Assembly (NCBI RefSeq): GCF_028204155.1
Contig: NZ_JAQLOI010000003.1
Location: forward strand, 124,001-188,000
DNA: 64,000 nt
DNA from: Vibrio algarum
GTDB lineage: Bacteria; Pseudomonadota; Gammaproteobacteria; Enterobacterales; Vibrionaceae
Direction of reading: 5' to 3'
Of the stretch, positions 26,468 to 35,298 are shown piece by piece. Position 1 is the stretch's first letter. Every line of letters starts with the position of its first letter. The notes under the pieces were generated by a model. That model was not told the origin of the DNA. It searched no databases and was given only the letters and a program-made list of their open reading frames with translations. A program made the position numbers and the translations under genes.

Positions 26468-27208
26468 ATGATCACAGACCTTTGGTTTTATGTTGCAGCA
26501 GTACCTGCCGTTTTTTTCTATGGAATGGGCAAAGGAGGAATTGGCGGTATTTTAGGGATGCTGTCCGTGCCCTTGATGGCAATGAGCGTATCGCCAGTTC
26601 AAGCCGCTGCGATTTTATTACCATTATTGTGTGGTATGGATTTAATGGCGTTGTTTTATCACCGTGAAAACTGCAATTACACCGAGCTAAAAAGCATGAT
26701 GCCCTTTGCTATTTTGGGAGTGGTTAGTGCTGCCTATTTTATGGATAGCCTGCCGACACAGGTTGTTGAACTTATCATTGGAGGGCTGGCTTTGGTCTTT
26801 TTAACACAAAAGTTTTTGCTAAAGCAGGTTCAATTTAGCCACCCGATAAAAGGCTATGCATTGAGTATGCTATCTGGTTTTTCTAGTACGATTGCCCATG
26901 CAGGAGGGCCTCCTGCGAGCATGCATCTACTGCCAAAAAACCTGCCTAAAGAACAGTTAATTGGCACCAGTGTGGCGTTTTTCACCGTGCTTAATTTTAT
27001 TAAGTTGATCCCGTACAGCTATATGGGTCAGCTCGATATGCAAAACCTGACGACCTCGTTAGTTTTAGTACCGATTGCGTTTTTAGGAGTTAGAACCGGT
27101 GTGTGGATGGTGAATATCATCTCTCAAGACCTGATTTACAAGATAAGTTATAGCGTTCTATTTCTGACTGGAACAAAGATGCTCTATTCCGGCTTCACCG
27201 CGTTCTAA
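26468..27208 (+). CDS. TauE/SafE-family permease, paralogue of 13226-13975
   Basis: About 246 residues with eight hydrophobic segments. GMGKGGIGGILGMLSVPLMA and SGFSSTIAHAGGPPASMHLLP are the two half-repeat signatures of the sulfite/organosulfonate exporter family. I chose the ATG at 26468 (MITDLWFYVAAVPAV) because it aligns with the paralogue; the reading frame upstream is not supported. It lies about 99 bases after the ABM gene on the same strand, between the two ABM copies and facing the LysR gene. Export of an ABM reaction product or an inorganic sulfur anion is possible. The next gene converges, with a small GC-rich hairpin between. Confidence 0.85.
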   Translation: MITDLWFYVAAVPAVFFYGMGKGGIGGILGMLSVPLMAMSVSPVQAAAILLPLLCGMDLMALFYHRENCNYTELKSMMPFAILGVVSAAYFMDSLPTQVVELIIGGLALVFLTQKFLLKQVQFSHPIKGYALSMLSGFSSTIAHAGGPPASMHLLPKNLPKEQLIGTSVAFFTVLNFIKLIPYSYMGQLDMQNLTTSLVLVPIAFLGVRTGVWMVNIISQDLIYKISYSVLFLTGTKMLYSGFTAF

Positions 27209-27259
27209 ATACGATTTCATGAGGGAAAGGCATCTGCCACGCCCTCACAACTTCAACAG

Positions 27260-28183
27260 TTAACCCAATAGTATCCCTTGATCCTTCATTTGGATAAGAA
27301 TCTGTTCGGTCTTTTCTCTGAGCATATCTCTTAATAAGCGCACGGTCGGGGTAATGGACTGTCGGCTTGGGCATATTAACCAAAGCTCTGTCGATGTCGG
27401 CTTGTAGTCGGCCATTACATTGACCACCTTCCCTGTTAGCAAGTCATCGGCCATATCGAGGCAAGACTTAATCGCGAAACCTTTCCCCGCTACACACCAG
27501 CGCCGAACGAGATTACCATCATTAGATGCTCTATTGCCCTTCAGTTTCACCTTAATGTTTTCTTTTCCATCATTAAATAACCACTCATTTTGCAAAATAT
27601 CATGCAGCTGGTAAAACAGGCCATTATGTTCGAGTAGATCATCTGGCTCAGATGGAATCCCATGTTTTTCTAAATACTCTGGGCTGGCGCATAACAGTCT
27701 CGGTACATCACAAATTTTAAAACCGTACATGCTGGCATCGGTTGGAGAGCCATAACGCAGCGCCATATCAACCGAATCTCGATAAAAATCAATGTTACTG
27801 TCACTGATACTTGAGCGGAGTGACACGTTTGGGTAATCCAACAAAAACTCATCAAGCCAAGGCGTGATCACATTTCGGCCTAAATCTGACGAAAGGGCGA
27901 TGCGAATCTCGCCATCGATAATCCCCAGCTCTTCACGCATGTTCATCTTGGCTTTTTCAAGCATCTTCAACGCTTCTTCACACTGGGGTAAATAACGCTC
28001 TCCGGCAGAAGATAAACGTAAATGACGAGTAGTACGCACAAACAACTCAGCCCCTAATGACGCCTCTACACGTTTCACCGCCGCACTTGCCGTTGCGGTA
28101 CGCATATCCAGATTTGTCGCAGCAGCAGTGATGCTGCGAAACTCTGCGACTTTCAAAATGACCTGCAAATCCTCTAAGAGCAT
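27260..28183 (-). CDS. LysR-family transcriptional regulator
   Basis: A 307-residue LysR protein. The HTH reads SITAAATNLDMRTATASAAV followed by KRVEASLGAELFVRTTRHL. The effector domain begins near residue 90 with GEIRIALSSDLGRNVITPWL. The ATG at 28183 has AAGG nine bases upstream. It is divergent from the second ABM copy (28400) and convergent with the TauE gene. The 216-base divergent region carries the same A/T-rich block that lies upstream of the first ABM copy, so one regulator probably controls both. The inducer is unknown. Confidence 0.9.
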   Translation of the reverse strand: MLLEDLQVILKVAEFRSITAAATNLDMRTATASAAVKRVEASLGAELFVRTTRHLRLSSAGERYLPQCEEALKMLEKAKMNMREELGIIDGEIRIALSSDLGRNVITPWLDEFLLDYPNVSLRSSISDSNIDFYRDSVDMALRYGSPTDASMYGFKICDVPRLLCASPEYLEKHGIPSEPDDLLEHNGLFYQLHDILQNEWLFNDGKENIKVKLKGNRASNDGNLVRRWCVAGKGFAIKSCLDMADDLLTGKVVNVMADYKPTSTELWLICPSRQSITPTVRLLRDMLREKTEQILIQMKDQGILLG

Positions 28184-28270
28184 AACTGTTACCTTTTTAT
28201 GAGTGTGTTAACGAAATCTGATAATGACTATCCCTTTATAACGCACCACATGGATTATTAAAAGACGGTT

Positions 28271-28399
28271 ATCAAATATTAATTGATAATTATTCAATCA
28301 ATAGGCTGTTTATAGTTAGTAATGTTCGCACTATTATACCTCCATACCAACAACGCAGCGCACTAAGCACAGCACTAACCCAGAACGAAAGAAACTCCT
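28271..28399 (+). promoter_or_regulatory. Promoter region of second ABM gene, copy of 25951-26078
   Basis: Shares with the first copy the ordered blocks TTGATAAT, ATTCAAT, GCTGTTT-TAGTT and CCATACCAACAACGCAG. It lies in the intergenic region between the divergent LysR and ABM genes, where a LysR site is expected. The match ends before the ribosome-binding sites. Confidence 0.5.
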
Positions 28400-28690
28400 A
28401 TGACTACATTAACTATCGTTGCAAACATCGTTGCCAATAACGACAAAATCGAACTTGTAAAAACAGAACTACTAAAACTCATCGAGGTGACTCGCGCTGA
28501 AGAAGGTTGCATCAACTATGACCTTCACCAAGACAACGAAAACCCAGCGCATTTCACTTTTTATGAAAACTGGGTATCACGTGAACTTTGGCAGGCTCAT
28601 ATGGGTAACCAGCACCTTGCTGACTACATGACAGCAACCGAAGGCTCTGTCGCAAGTTTCATTGTCAATGAAATGACTAAGATCGCTTAA
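28400..28690 (+). CDS. ABM-domain quinol monooxygenase-like protein, copy 2
   Basis: A 96-residue ABM-fold protein differing from copy 1 at about 13 positions, mostly conservative (for example Glu for Asp at 35 and Lys for Gln at 95). The signatures CINYDLHQDNENPAHFTFYE and SRELWQAHMGNQHL are retained, so both copies should be active. It is followed on the same strand by the Yellow-family gene after an 81-base gap, and then by the dehydrogenase. It is preceded by the duplicated promoter. A redundant or heterodimeric pair is possible. Confidence 0.88.
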   Translation: MTTLTIVANIVANNDKIELVKTELLKLIEVTRAEEGCINYDLHQDNENPAHFTFYENWVSRELWQAHMGNQHLADYMTATEGSVASFIVNEMTKIA

Positions 28691-28771
28691 CGACTCAATC
28701 AAACACATCGTGATAACACTATGCCCTTACTTCGACAGTCAGGGCATCAAAGAACACCAATGAGGCTCAAC

Positions 28772-29854
28772 ATGAAAAATATAAAAACATTATTAACACT
28801 TGCGTCTGTGATGATGGTCAACACCGCACAGGCGGCTGATATCGAAGTGGTTGCCAAGCTTGATGGCACTCGTCCTGGAAACATCACCGTAACGAAACAG
28901 GGCCGTACTTTCCTTTCTATGCAACCTCTTGATGCGCCTGAACTTCGTGTTGTTGAATTGATGAAAGATGGCTCAACCAAAGCATTTCCAACGCAAGACT
29001 GGGCAGACGGCCCAGAAAAAGGCGAAGTGGGCTTAGCCTCGGTTATCGGCATTGATAGCACCGATGATGGTGTCGTGTGGGTGTTAGATATGGGCAGTGA
29101 AAACTCGCCTGCCCAAATCGTCGCATGGGACACCATTAACGATAAGTTATTTAAACGCATTGAAATAGGAAAAGACGTGCAGGTTGGAAATTCGTTCTTA
29201 CAGGATTTTGCATTAGATACCAAGCGTAACCAAATGTACATTGCCGATACGAGTTTAGGTAACCTGTATGGCGAAGCTGCGCCCGCTTTTGTGGTCGTAG
29301 ATTTAGAAACAGGAAAATCACGCCGCGTATTGCAAGGTCATAAAGCACTCCTTTCACCCGAACATGAAGTCGTGATTGATCAGTCTCGAATGGCCACAAA
29401 ACGCGAAGATAGTAGTGTTGATGCACTCTACCTCGGTCTGAATCCAATCACAATCGACACCAATAATGAATGGCTTTACTTTGGCACGGTTAACGGGAGC
29501 GCTATCTACCGTATACCAGCGGCCGGACTTGCTAATGCCGCACTTAGCGAAGACGCATTAGCCCAACAAATAGAATTTTTCAGTGAAAAGCGCCCAAGCG
29601 ATGGCATGATTATCTCTGGTAACGGTGATATCTATGTAGGCGACATTGAGAAAAATGCTGTTGGTATTGCTAACAAAAATGGCTACAAAATTTTTGCACA
29701 AAACGACAAGATGTTGTCATGGGCAGATGGTTTCTCTATCCAGGGTGATTATTTATACGTCACACAAAACTCTCTTCACTTTCACCCAGCTTTCAACGAA
29801 GGTGAAGAAGGCTCAACCAAGCCATACCATGTACTTCGAATCAAACTCAACTAA
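28772..29854 (+). CDS. Secreted major royal jelly/Yellow-family protein
   Basis: A 360-residue protein with a Sec signal peptide (MKNIKTLLTLASVMMVNTAQ, cleavage at the AQA-A region, about residue 22). The mature protein is a six-bladed propeller of the MRJP/Yellow type: DGTRPGNITV at the first blade and NSFLQDFALDTKRNQMYIAD in the middle, with the Ca-site-like FALD. The ATG at 28772 has GAGG six bases upstream. Bacterial members bind or hydrolyse small aromatic or lactone compounds in the periplasm; no catalytic residues are certain here. It follows the second ABM gene, so both may handle the same aromatic or quinol compound. Confidence 0.82.
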   Translation: MKNIKTLLTLASVMMVNTAQAADIEVVAKLDGTRPGNITVTKQGRTFLSMQPLDAPELRVVELMKDGSTKAFPTQDWADGPEKGEVGLASVIGIDSTDDGVVWVLDMGSENSPAQIVAWDTINDKLFKRIEIGKDVQVGNSFLQDFALDTKRNQMYIADTSLGNLYGEAAPAFVVVDLETGKSRRVLQGHKALLSPEHEVVIDQSRMATKREDSSVDALYLGLNPITIDTNNEWLYFGTVNGSAIYRIPAAGLANAALSEDALAQQIEFFSEKRPSDGMIISGNGDIYVGDIEKNAVGIANKNGYKIFAQNDKMLSWADGFSIQGDYLYVTQNSLHFHPAFNEGEEGSTKPYHVLRIKLN

Positions 29855-29868
29855 TTGATGCTCTTGAT

Positions 29869-29898
29869 GGTGGGAGAGGTTATCTCCTGCCTTTTTTT
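29869..29898 (+). terminator. Rho-independent terminator after the Yellow-family gene
   Basis: A nine-pair stem GGTGGGAGA (29869-29877) / TCTCCTGCC (29883-29891) with two G-U pairs and a five-base loop, followed by a run of seven Ts (29892-29898). It starts 14 bases after the stop codon. Confidence 0.88.
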
Positions 29899-29919
29899 CA
29901 GTTTAATAGCGAGTCCAAA

Positions 29920-30944
29920 ATGAAAAAATTCACAATAAAACCGAGTCGAGACATTATCCAAATGTCTGAGTTTGCCTCATCAGCTGTTGGTGAGTATGAG
30001 GTGAAAGTTCAAGTTAAAGCCGTATCACTCAACTACAGAGACATTCTCAATCGCAAATACTCCGTTCAAGAAATTGTGCCATTTTCTGACGGTGCGGGAG
30101 AGGTGATTGCAGTCGGTAGCAAGGTGACACATCTTCAGGTTGGCGACCGCGTAGTTGGTTTGTTTTTTCCGACTTGGGACACTGGCGCTATCAATCAAGC
30201 TATCAACGATGTAGCGAGGGGCGGAGGAAGTACTGATGGTATGTTAGCTCAAGAAGTGGTTGGCCATGAGGATAGCTTTATAACTTTCCCTGCTCACCTT
30301 TCTTACGAAGAAGCATCAACATTACCTTGTGCAGGCCTCACTGCATGGCATGGCTTGTTTGAGCATGCTCAACCAGCACAGCCGTCTCAAACAGTATTAA
30401 TTCAAGGGACGGGCGGCGTATCCATTTTTGCTTTGCAGTTGGCAGCAACAAAGGGAATTAATACCATTGTGCTTTCAAGCTCTGATGAAAAGCTAACACG
30501 AGCCACAGAAATGGGTGCCACCCACACCATTAACTACTGCCAAACGCCGGACTGGGACAACGAAGTACTTAGATTAACTGAGGGGAAGGGGTTGATTTAG
30601 TTTTAGAAGTCGGTGGTGCTGGTACGTTAGAAAAATCGATGAACGCCGTAAAAGTCGCCGGTGCGATTAGCTTAATTGGTGTGCTATCTGGACTCGATGC
30701 GAAAATAAACCCATTACCAATTGTTGGAAAGAGTTTACGCATCAATGGTATTTATGTTGGTAGTCGAGCAATGCAACAACGCTTTCACGATGAACTGATG
30801 GAGCATAACATTTATCCTATCATTGATACCGTGTTTAAGTTTGAGCAGGCCAATGAAGCTTATGCATACCAATTATCGGCACAGCACCTCGGAAAAGTGG
30901 TTGTGAACATCGATTCGCAAACGCCATTAAAATCGGATATTTAA
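29920..30944 (+). pseudogene. Zinc-independent alcohol dehydrogenase / quinone oxidoreductase-like, broken by a one-base frameshift
   Basis: One MDR gene of about 341 residues split into two frames. The first part begins MKKFTIKPSRDIIQMSEFAS and ends LTEGKGLI at a TAG (30598-30600). The second resumes as LVLEVGGAGTLEKSMNAVKV and finishes HLGKVVVNIDSQ. Adding one G to the G4 run (30588-30591) yields EGKGVDLVLEVGGAG with no interruption. The cofactor site VLIQGTGGVSIFALQLAATK and the substrate-domain FSDGAGEVIAVGSKV are intact. It starts 66 bases after the Yellow-family gene but behind a strong terminator. Either a real pseudogene or an assembly error. Confidence 0.8.
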
Positions 30945-30977
30945 TTTTAATTTCTTAACACGATTTTTCAGTGCAAG

Positions 30978-31400
30978 TTATTTTTGCGAACGCTCAACTG
31001 CCGGCTTGAGGCGATTGAATGATACCATGATCTGCTCAATGGAAGCTGCAAAGTTCATTCTGTAATAGCTCTCATCCGGTTCGCCAAACCAAGTATCTGG
31101 TGCCAGAGCTAGCTAGGCGTCTTTAACCAACACGGGATTCAATACTTCGTGTGGTAGATTAAGTCCTGAAAAACCAAACCAGATCTGATTCGTGCCCTGT
31201 GGTTCGAAAACCTTTACTTGTGAAAGTTGCACGCGCATAAAATCTATAATCCAGCCTCGGTTTTTCTGGGTGTACTCCAGAAATGCGTCAAACCACTGTT
31301 CCCCATGGCGATACTGTTCTCGTACTCCAATGTAGAAATGATGGCACGTGAAACTGGGCTGGTATCTGTCCCGGACGAACTAACACTTTTTTAGAGGGGG
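30978..31400 (-). pseudogene. PLP-dependent aminotransferase (MalY/PatB-type) remnant
   Basis: Minus-strand translation reads YRHGEQWFDAFLEYTQKNR, FEPQGTNQIWFGFSGL and LPHEVLNPVLVKDA, then a TAG stop (31113-31115), then LALAPDTWFGEPDESYYRMN and a tail ending ERSQK at a normal stop (30978-30980). This is the C-terminal 40 per cent of a cystathionine beta-lyase-like aminotransferase. The N-terminal domain, the lysine and most active-site residues are absent, and the coding frame becomes lost above about 31350. It is decayed: internal stop, 5' loss, no start codon. It lies between the broken dehydrogenase and the glutathione synthetase gene. Confidence 0.8.
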
Positions 31401-31427
31401 ACGTATATAAGTTAACAGCGACTGGAT

Positions 31428-32888
31428 TCAATCGATTATCGTCAGTGAATCCAAAATACCTTTTCCACTGTGGATGCCACCTTCATTTTCGCTTGCTGGT
31501 TTACTACGGATCAAGTACCCCGCATAACCGTCATATTGGGTAACAGGCTCACCGTTAAAGTAGGCGGTGAACAAACCAATTTCACTGACCAGATCGTCTA
31601 CCAGCGTTTGCTGAGCATCACGTACCGCAATGGTTGCTTTCTCGCGCTCATGAGGATACAAACGCTGCATCAACGCCCAGGCATCGTACTCTTCTGGGAC
31701 CAATTGACTCAGTTTGTCGCTGATACCCTCACCAAATACGCAGTGCCCACCACCTTCTCCTTGATTTTTAAGTACCCATTCTTGCTTGTTCGCTGATGTG
31801 TTAAACCATTCAATCGTACTTGTATTGATCGGTTTCATATCCGCTAGAACACTTTTCACCAATTGTGCCTCTTCAAGGTTAAGGCCCCAGCGTATGTATT
31901 CCTCCGCGGGCATCATGGTCAGCAACATCTGCATAGATTTACTTGTGGCAAGCTGCTGACTAATGGTTGCGTTCACTGCCACGTGGTGCTGCTCAATGAA
32001 GAGCCGAGTTTGACTCAATGTATGGCAACAGACCGACTCATTCAACTCTGGCGCACAGTAGTCGATATATTGGTAGCCCGCACGCAGATAAACAACGTCA
32101 ATGGCCCCCACACCTGCCAACATTAAACGTTGATTATCTCCAGTGGAAAGTTGACTGCTAAGTTGCTCAAAGGTCCTTCTAACGGTGTATAACCCAAGCT
32201 TTTGCAACTCAACTTCAAGCAAGTGCTGGTCATACACGTTATCTTCGTTCTTTTGTACCACCATTAGAAACGTCGGCTTGCGCTGTCCATTCAAGTCCGT
32301 GTTAATCTTTCTTGCCGTCGTCGCAATACCGTAAGCAATCTGCTCTAGCCCTACGTTATCTACTGGTGTTGCCGAGTTGGCTTCCAGACTATTATGGTAA
32401 ATTTCTGGCCACTGATTTTTCATAAAACCATGAAATTCGGTAGCACGCTGACCAAACGGTGCCATGCCTGCCGCGATGCCATTAAACTCAATCACTTTTG
32501 CACCGTGGCGTCGATCGTCCATAAAATCAGTACGCATCAGAAGTAGCGGCTGTCGTGCAGGTACGCGCCTGTCATTGATGTCACCGTGCGCTTTTAGGTG
32601 CAACGACATTAAACGATCAAAGAACGGATCGGCTTTGGCCATATCACCCAATGTGGTTTGCAAAAAATCGTGATCTTCCGAGACACTGCTGATGAGATTG
32701 GTGATAAGTGGTGCCACCTTCAATAGATGCTCATACACATCACGCTGCATAGTCATTGGTGCAATACTGAACGGACAGTGCCTTGCGGTGTTGTCGGATT
32801 GTCTGAATGCCACGCCATGCATGATGGTCCACTCACAGGCATCTTCAATTGCTTGCTGAGATATAAGTGGAATCTTTTCTGTTTTCAT
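31428..32888 (-). CDS. Eukaryotic-type glutathione synthetase
   Basis: A 486-residue protein of the eukaryotic glutathione synthetase family, an ATP-grasp enzyme that joins gamma-glutamylcysteine to glycine. It shares the family's order of motifs: a substrate loop near MRTDFMDDR with VIEFNGIAAGM, the glycine-rich ATP loop NQGEGGGHCVFGEG at 375-388, and the alanine/glycine-rich cap YLIRSKPASENEGGIHSG near the C-terminus. The bacterial GshB family is not related in sequence. No GshA-like gene lies nearby. The start is the ATG at 32888 with a weak AAGAG. It could supply glutathione for KefC sensing and GST reactions encoded here, by inference. Confidence 0.82.
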   Translation of the reverse strand: MKTEKIPLISQQAIEDACEWTIMHGVAFRQSDNTARHCPFSIAPMTMQRDVYEHLLKVAPLITNLISSVSEDHDFLQTTLGDMAKADPFFDRLMSLHLKAHGDINDRRVPARQPLLLMRTDFMDDRRHGAKVIEFNGIAAGMAPFGQRATEFHGFMKNQWPEIYHNSLEANSATPVDNVGLEQIAYGIATTARKINTDLNGQRKPTFLMVVQKNEDNVYDQHLLEVELQKLGLYTVRRTFEQLSSQLSTGDNQRLMLAGVGAIDVVYLRAGYQYIDYCAPELNESVCCHTLSQTRLFIEQHHVAVNATISQQLATSKSMQMLLTMMPAEEYIRWGLNLEEAQLVKSVLADMKPINTSTIEWFNTSANKQEWVLKNQGEGGGHCVFGEGISDKLSQLVPEEYDAWALMQRLYPHEREKATIAVRDAQQTLVDDLVSEIGLFTAYFNGEPVTQYDGYAGYLIRSKPASENEGGIHSGKGILDSLTIID

Positions 32889-33011
32889 CGTTTTATTACT
32901 CTTAAATTCGAAGATTCAGGCTGTGGTTGCTTCAAGCCCTTTTATGCAAGAGCTGTAACTCACAACTTCTAGTCAATCTGATAATTATCGTGTCCCGTAA
33001 GCAAGAAACCC

Positions 33012-34049
33012 TCAAGCAAAGATAAAACTGTATAGGTAACCGGCACCCATTGCCATAGTTAGGATGACACCTAAGAAGGTTGCAATCATTTGGTTCTTAA
33101 AGATAGATTTCAACAAAACCACTTCAGTGAGACTTGCACCCGCACTGCCAATTATAAGTGCCATTACTGAGCCTAGCGCCATACCTTTTTGTACTAGTGC
33201 GGCACTTAGTGGGATGACGGCTTCAGCTCGGATGTACAACGGAATACCGATGACTGCTGCAACTGGAATTGCGTACCATTTTGCTTCACCTGCATATTCA
33301 GCAATTAGATCTGTCGGGATGAAACCGTAGATAAAAGAGCCGATTGCGATACCCACCATTAAGTAAGGGAATACTTGTTTGAAGTCTTTCCAAGTTGAGT
33401 ACCAAATACGTATCCAACGGCTTGATACTTTTTCTTCAACGATTGTTGCCGTCGCACTACCGTCTACTGAGCAACAAGAGACTTCAACCTTTGGTTCTGC
33501 TTTTGTAGCATCACTGCAAGTCGCTTTTGCCGCAACTGGCGCTGACTCACTGCATAAACCTGCGCCACAGTTTGATACCGGCGTGTCTGCAGCTTCGTAC
33601 GCTTCTGGTTTGACATAACGCTCAAATCCGAGCTTTTCAAGTACATATCCAGCAACAACCGAAATGGTCATTGCGATAACAAAGTAGAACAAGGCTACTT
33701 TCCACCCAAAGGTCACCACAAACAAGCCAATGATGACAGGGTTAAGCAGTGGGCTTGCAAATAGGAACACCATCATTGGGCCGAAACCCGCTCTGGCACG
33801 TAATAAACCTTTTAAGAAAGGGATGGTTGAGCACGAACAGAAAGGAGTAATTGAACCTAGTAGTGCCGAAATAAAGTAACCTTTTCCCTTTTTTGAACTT
33901 AAGATAGATTGAATTTTTTCTGGCGTAAGGAAATCTTGTAATACACCAACAATATAGCTGATCGCTAAGAACAGAATAATTAGCTCTGTCGCAAGAAACG
34001 CAAACATATCAAGCGCTTCCTTTGCCATGGTCATGGTTTCTGGGGTCAT
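33012..34049 (-). CDS. DUF318-family permease (ArsP/YraQ-like metal or organometal exporter)
   Basis: A 345-residue membrane protein with roughly eight hydrophobic helices. The diagnostic SITPFCSCSTIPFLKGLL in the N-terminal half supplies two conserved cysteines. A cytoplasmic linker of about 55 residues (around 150-205) is rich in Cys (NCGAGLCSESAP, VSCCSVDG), suggesting metal sensing or delivery. The second half carries PLYIRAEAVIPLSAALVQKG. Members export organoarsenicals or copper/zinc. AGGAG lies 7 bases before the ATG at 34049. An ArsR-type regulator gene stands divergent 250 bases away with palindromic sites between. Substrate: thiophilic metal or metalloid, exact one uncertain. Confidence 0.85.
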   Translation of the reverse strand: MTPETMTMAKEALDMFAFLATELIILFLAISYIVGVLQDFLTPEKIQSILSSKKGKGYFISALLGSITPFCSCSTIPFLKGLLRARAGFGPMMVFLFASPLLNPVIIGLFVVTFGWKVALFYFVIAMTISVVAGYVLEKLGFERYVKPEAYEAADTPVSNCGAGLCSESAPVAAKATCSDATKAEPKVEVSCCSVDGSATATIVEEKVSSRWIRIWYSTWKDFKQVFPYLMVGIAIGSFIYGFIPTDLIAEYAGEAKWYAIPVAAVIGIPLYIRAEAVIPLSAALVQKGMALGSVMALIIGSAGASLTEVVLLKSIFKNQMIATFLGVILTMAMGAGYLYSFIFA

Positions 34050-34160
34050 ATCGATTCTCCTAATGATGCTTTATCAAAAACTGTAAAAGGCATAATGAAG
34101 TTTAACACTATATTTCTATTATTCTCGAATTATAGAACTATAGTCATATTCGTCAATGAT

Positions 34161-34270
34161 TTTATTTCCATGTTTATCGAAATAAAATAAATAGTAAATA
34201 TATCAGTAATTTAAAATCACGCAGGTAACTAGTTGCCATTCCTGTTTATTTCCACTACCATCGAAATAAA
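34161..34270. promoter_or_regulatory. Two identical-geometry inverted repeats, candidate ArsR operators
   Basis: TTTATTTC-N10-GAAATAAA occurs at 34161-34186 and again at 34245-34270, each perfect in its arms. The spacers (catgtttatc, cactaccatc) share CA and ATC ends. Centres are 84 bases apart, about eight helical turns. They lie between the DUF318 permease promoter and the ArsR start codon at 34300, so they are candidate operators for both directions. Confidence 0.6.
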
Positions 34271-34299
34271 TCTATTGTCTGTCATTTTAGGTGGTCTCT

Positions 34300-34602
34300 A
34301 TGGAACTCGAAGCTGTCGCAAAAGCATTAAAAGAACTTGGGCATCCTACCCGTTTGTGCATCTACAAAGAGGTAGTGAAAGCAGGCCATCAAGGTATCCC
34401 CGTTGGTAATGTTCAAGATAAGCTCGTCATTCCGGCATCGACACTTTCTCATCATGTTTCGAATCTTGCTTCAGCGGGATTGATTAGTCAGAGACGTGAG
34501 GGACGTACTTTGTACTGCGTGGCGGAGTATGAGTGCCTAAATAGTGTCATTGGCTTCTTACGCGATGAGTGTTGTCTCAATGAAGGTCAATACCTTAGTT
34601 AA
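34300..34602 (+). CDS. ArsR-family winged-helix regulator
   Basis: A 100-residue ArsR/SmtB protein. It opens MELEAVAKALKELGHPTRL, with the DNA-binding helices at PASTLSHHVSNLASAGLI and the wing SQRREGRTLYC. A C-terminal DECC near residues 90-93 and the Cys in the wing may form a metal or metalloid site. The ATG at 34300 has AGGTGG six bases upstream, so the GTG at 34291 is not preferred. It is divergent from the DUF318 permease gene and most likely represses it. The residues match several sensors but the metal cannot be assigned. Confidence 0.85.
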   Translation: MELEAVAKALKELGHPTRLCIYKEVVKAGHQGIPVGNVQDKLVIPASTLSHHVSNLASAGLISQRREGRTLYCVAEYECLNSVIGFLRDECCLNEGQYLS

Positions 34603-34612
34603 CCCAGATACA

Positions 34613-35298
34613 CATTGTTGAGGCTTATAATCAAAAAGTGAAGCTAACGGTGAATCAGTAGGCTATTGGTATGTTACTAAGGGGCGTCCTGACAAGTACA
34701 GTATTCAAAAAATAATCACCATAAAGTATCCTTTTGCGCGTGATACTTTCTAGCGAATTTGCATAGCAATGCAGGTGGTAACCTCTGATGTAGAACACCA
34801 CTGTTGTACGATAAAAAGGGAGAAAGTGAGCATTACCTTCTCCCCCACCCCAAGTGAGAAAAAATAGGGAAAGTCCTCCACGTAATCTATCCGACTAACA
34901 CTTCGCCACAGCAATCACACCTAAGAAACACTTTAGCTTTTTCTCAGGTGATACCTTAAACTCACCGACTAGTGTATTTAAGCCACGCACCAGTTGACTA
35001 AGTGACTGACCGGTTTACATTATATTCGCTAGCACCCGATATGCTCCACCATAGTTTGACGGACATCCCTCCATATAGCTGGATCAATATACATTGGCAT
35101 ACGACATCTGCTCAGAAAATAGTTCATCAAGGCTACAACATTTCGACCTTCTAATGGCTTTAACTTGTTAGTTCATTTCCAGTTTCGTCGCTGGCTTTTG
35201 GCGAGTAATGCATGGGGCTATCTTGTTATGCCATATTATATTGATTTAGCTATAACACCGCGTTAAAGACGACGTTAGTCTGATTATGTACTTACTCT
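34613..35298 (-). other. Intergenic region with decayed coding remnants
   Basis: No intact gene in about 690 bases. On the minus strand, 34900-35010 reads SQLVRGLNTLVGEFKV before a stop, resembling the C-terminal tail of a methyl-accepting chemotaxis protein. Another stretch (about 35030-35155) reads EGRNVVALMNYFLSRCRMP with no family I know. Both lack starts and look like remains of lost genes. The 34820-34870 part is unusually GC-poor and purine-rich. Confidence 0.4.

Noticed and set aside
31470..32126. Plus-strand open frames opposite the glutathione synthetase
   Set aside because: Their sequence has no family pattern, and the minus-strand gene explains the coding signal.
33064..33618. 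Plus-strand open frames inside the DUF318 permease gene
   Set aside because: They are shadows of the minus-strand gene, with no ribosome-binding site or domain.
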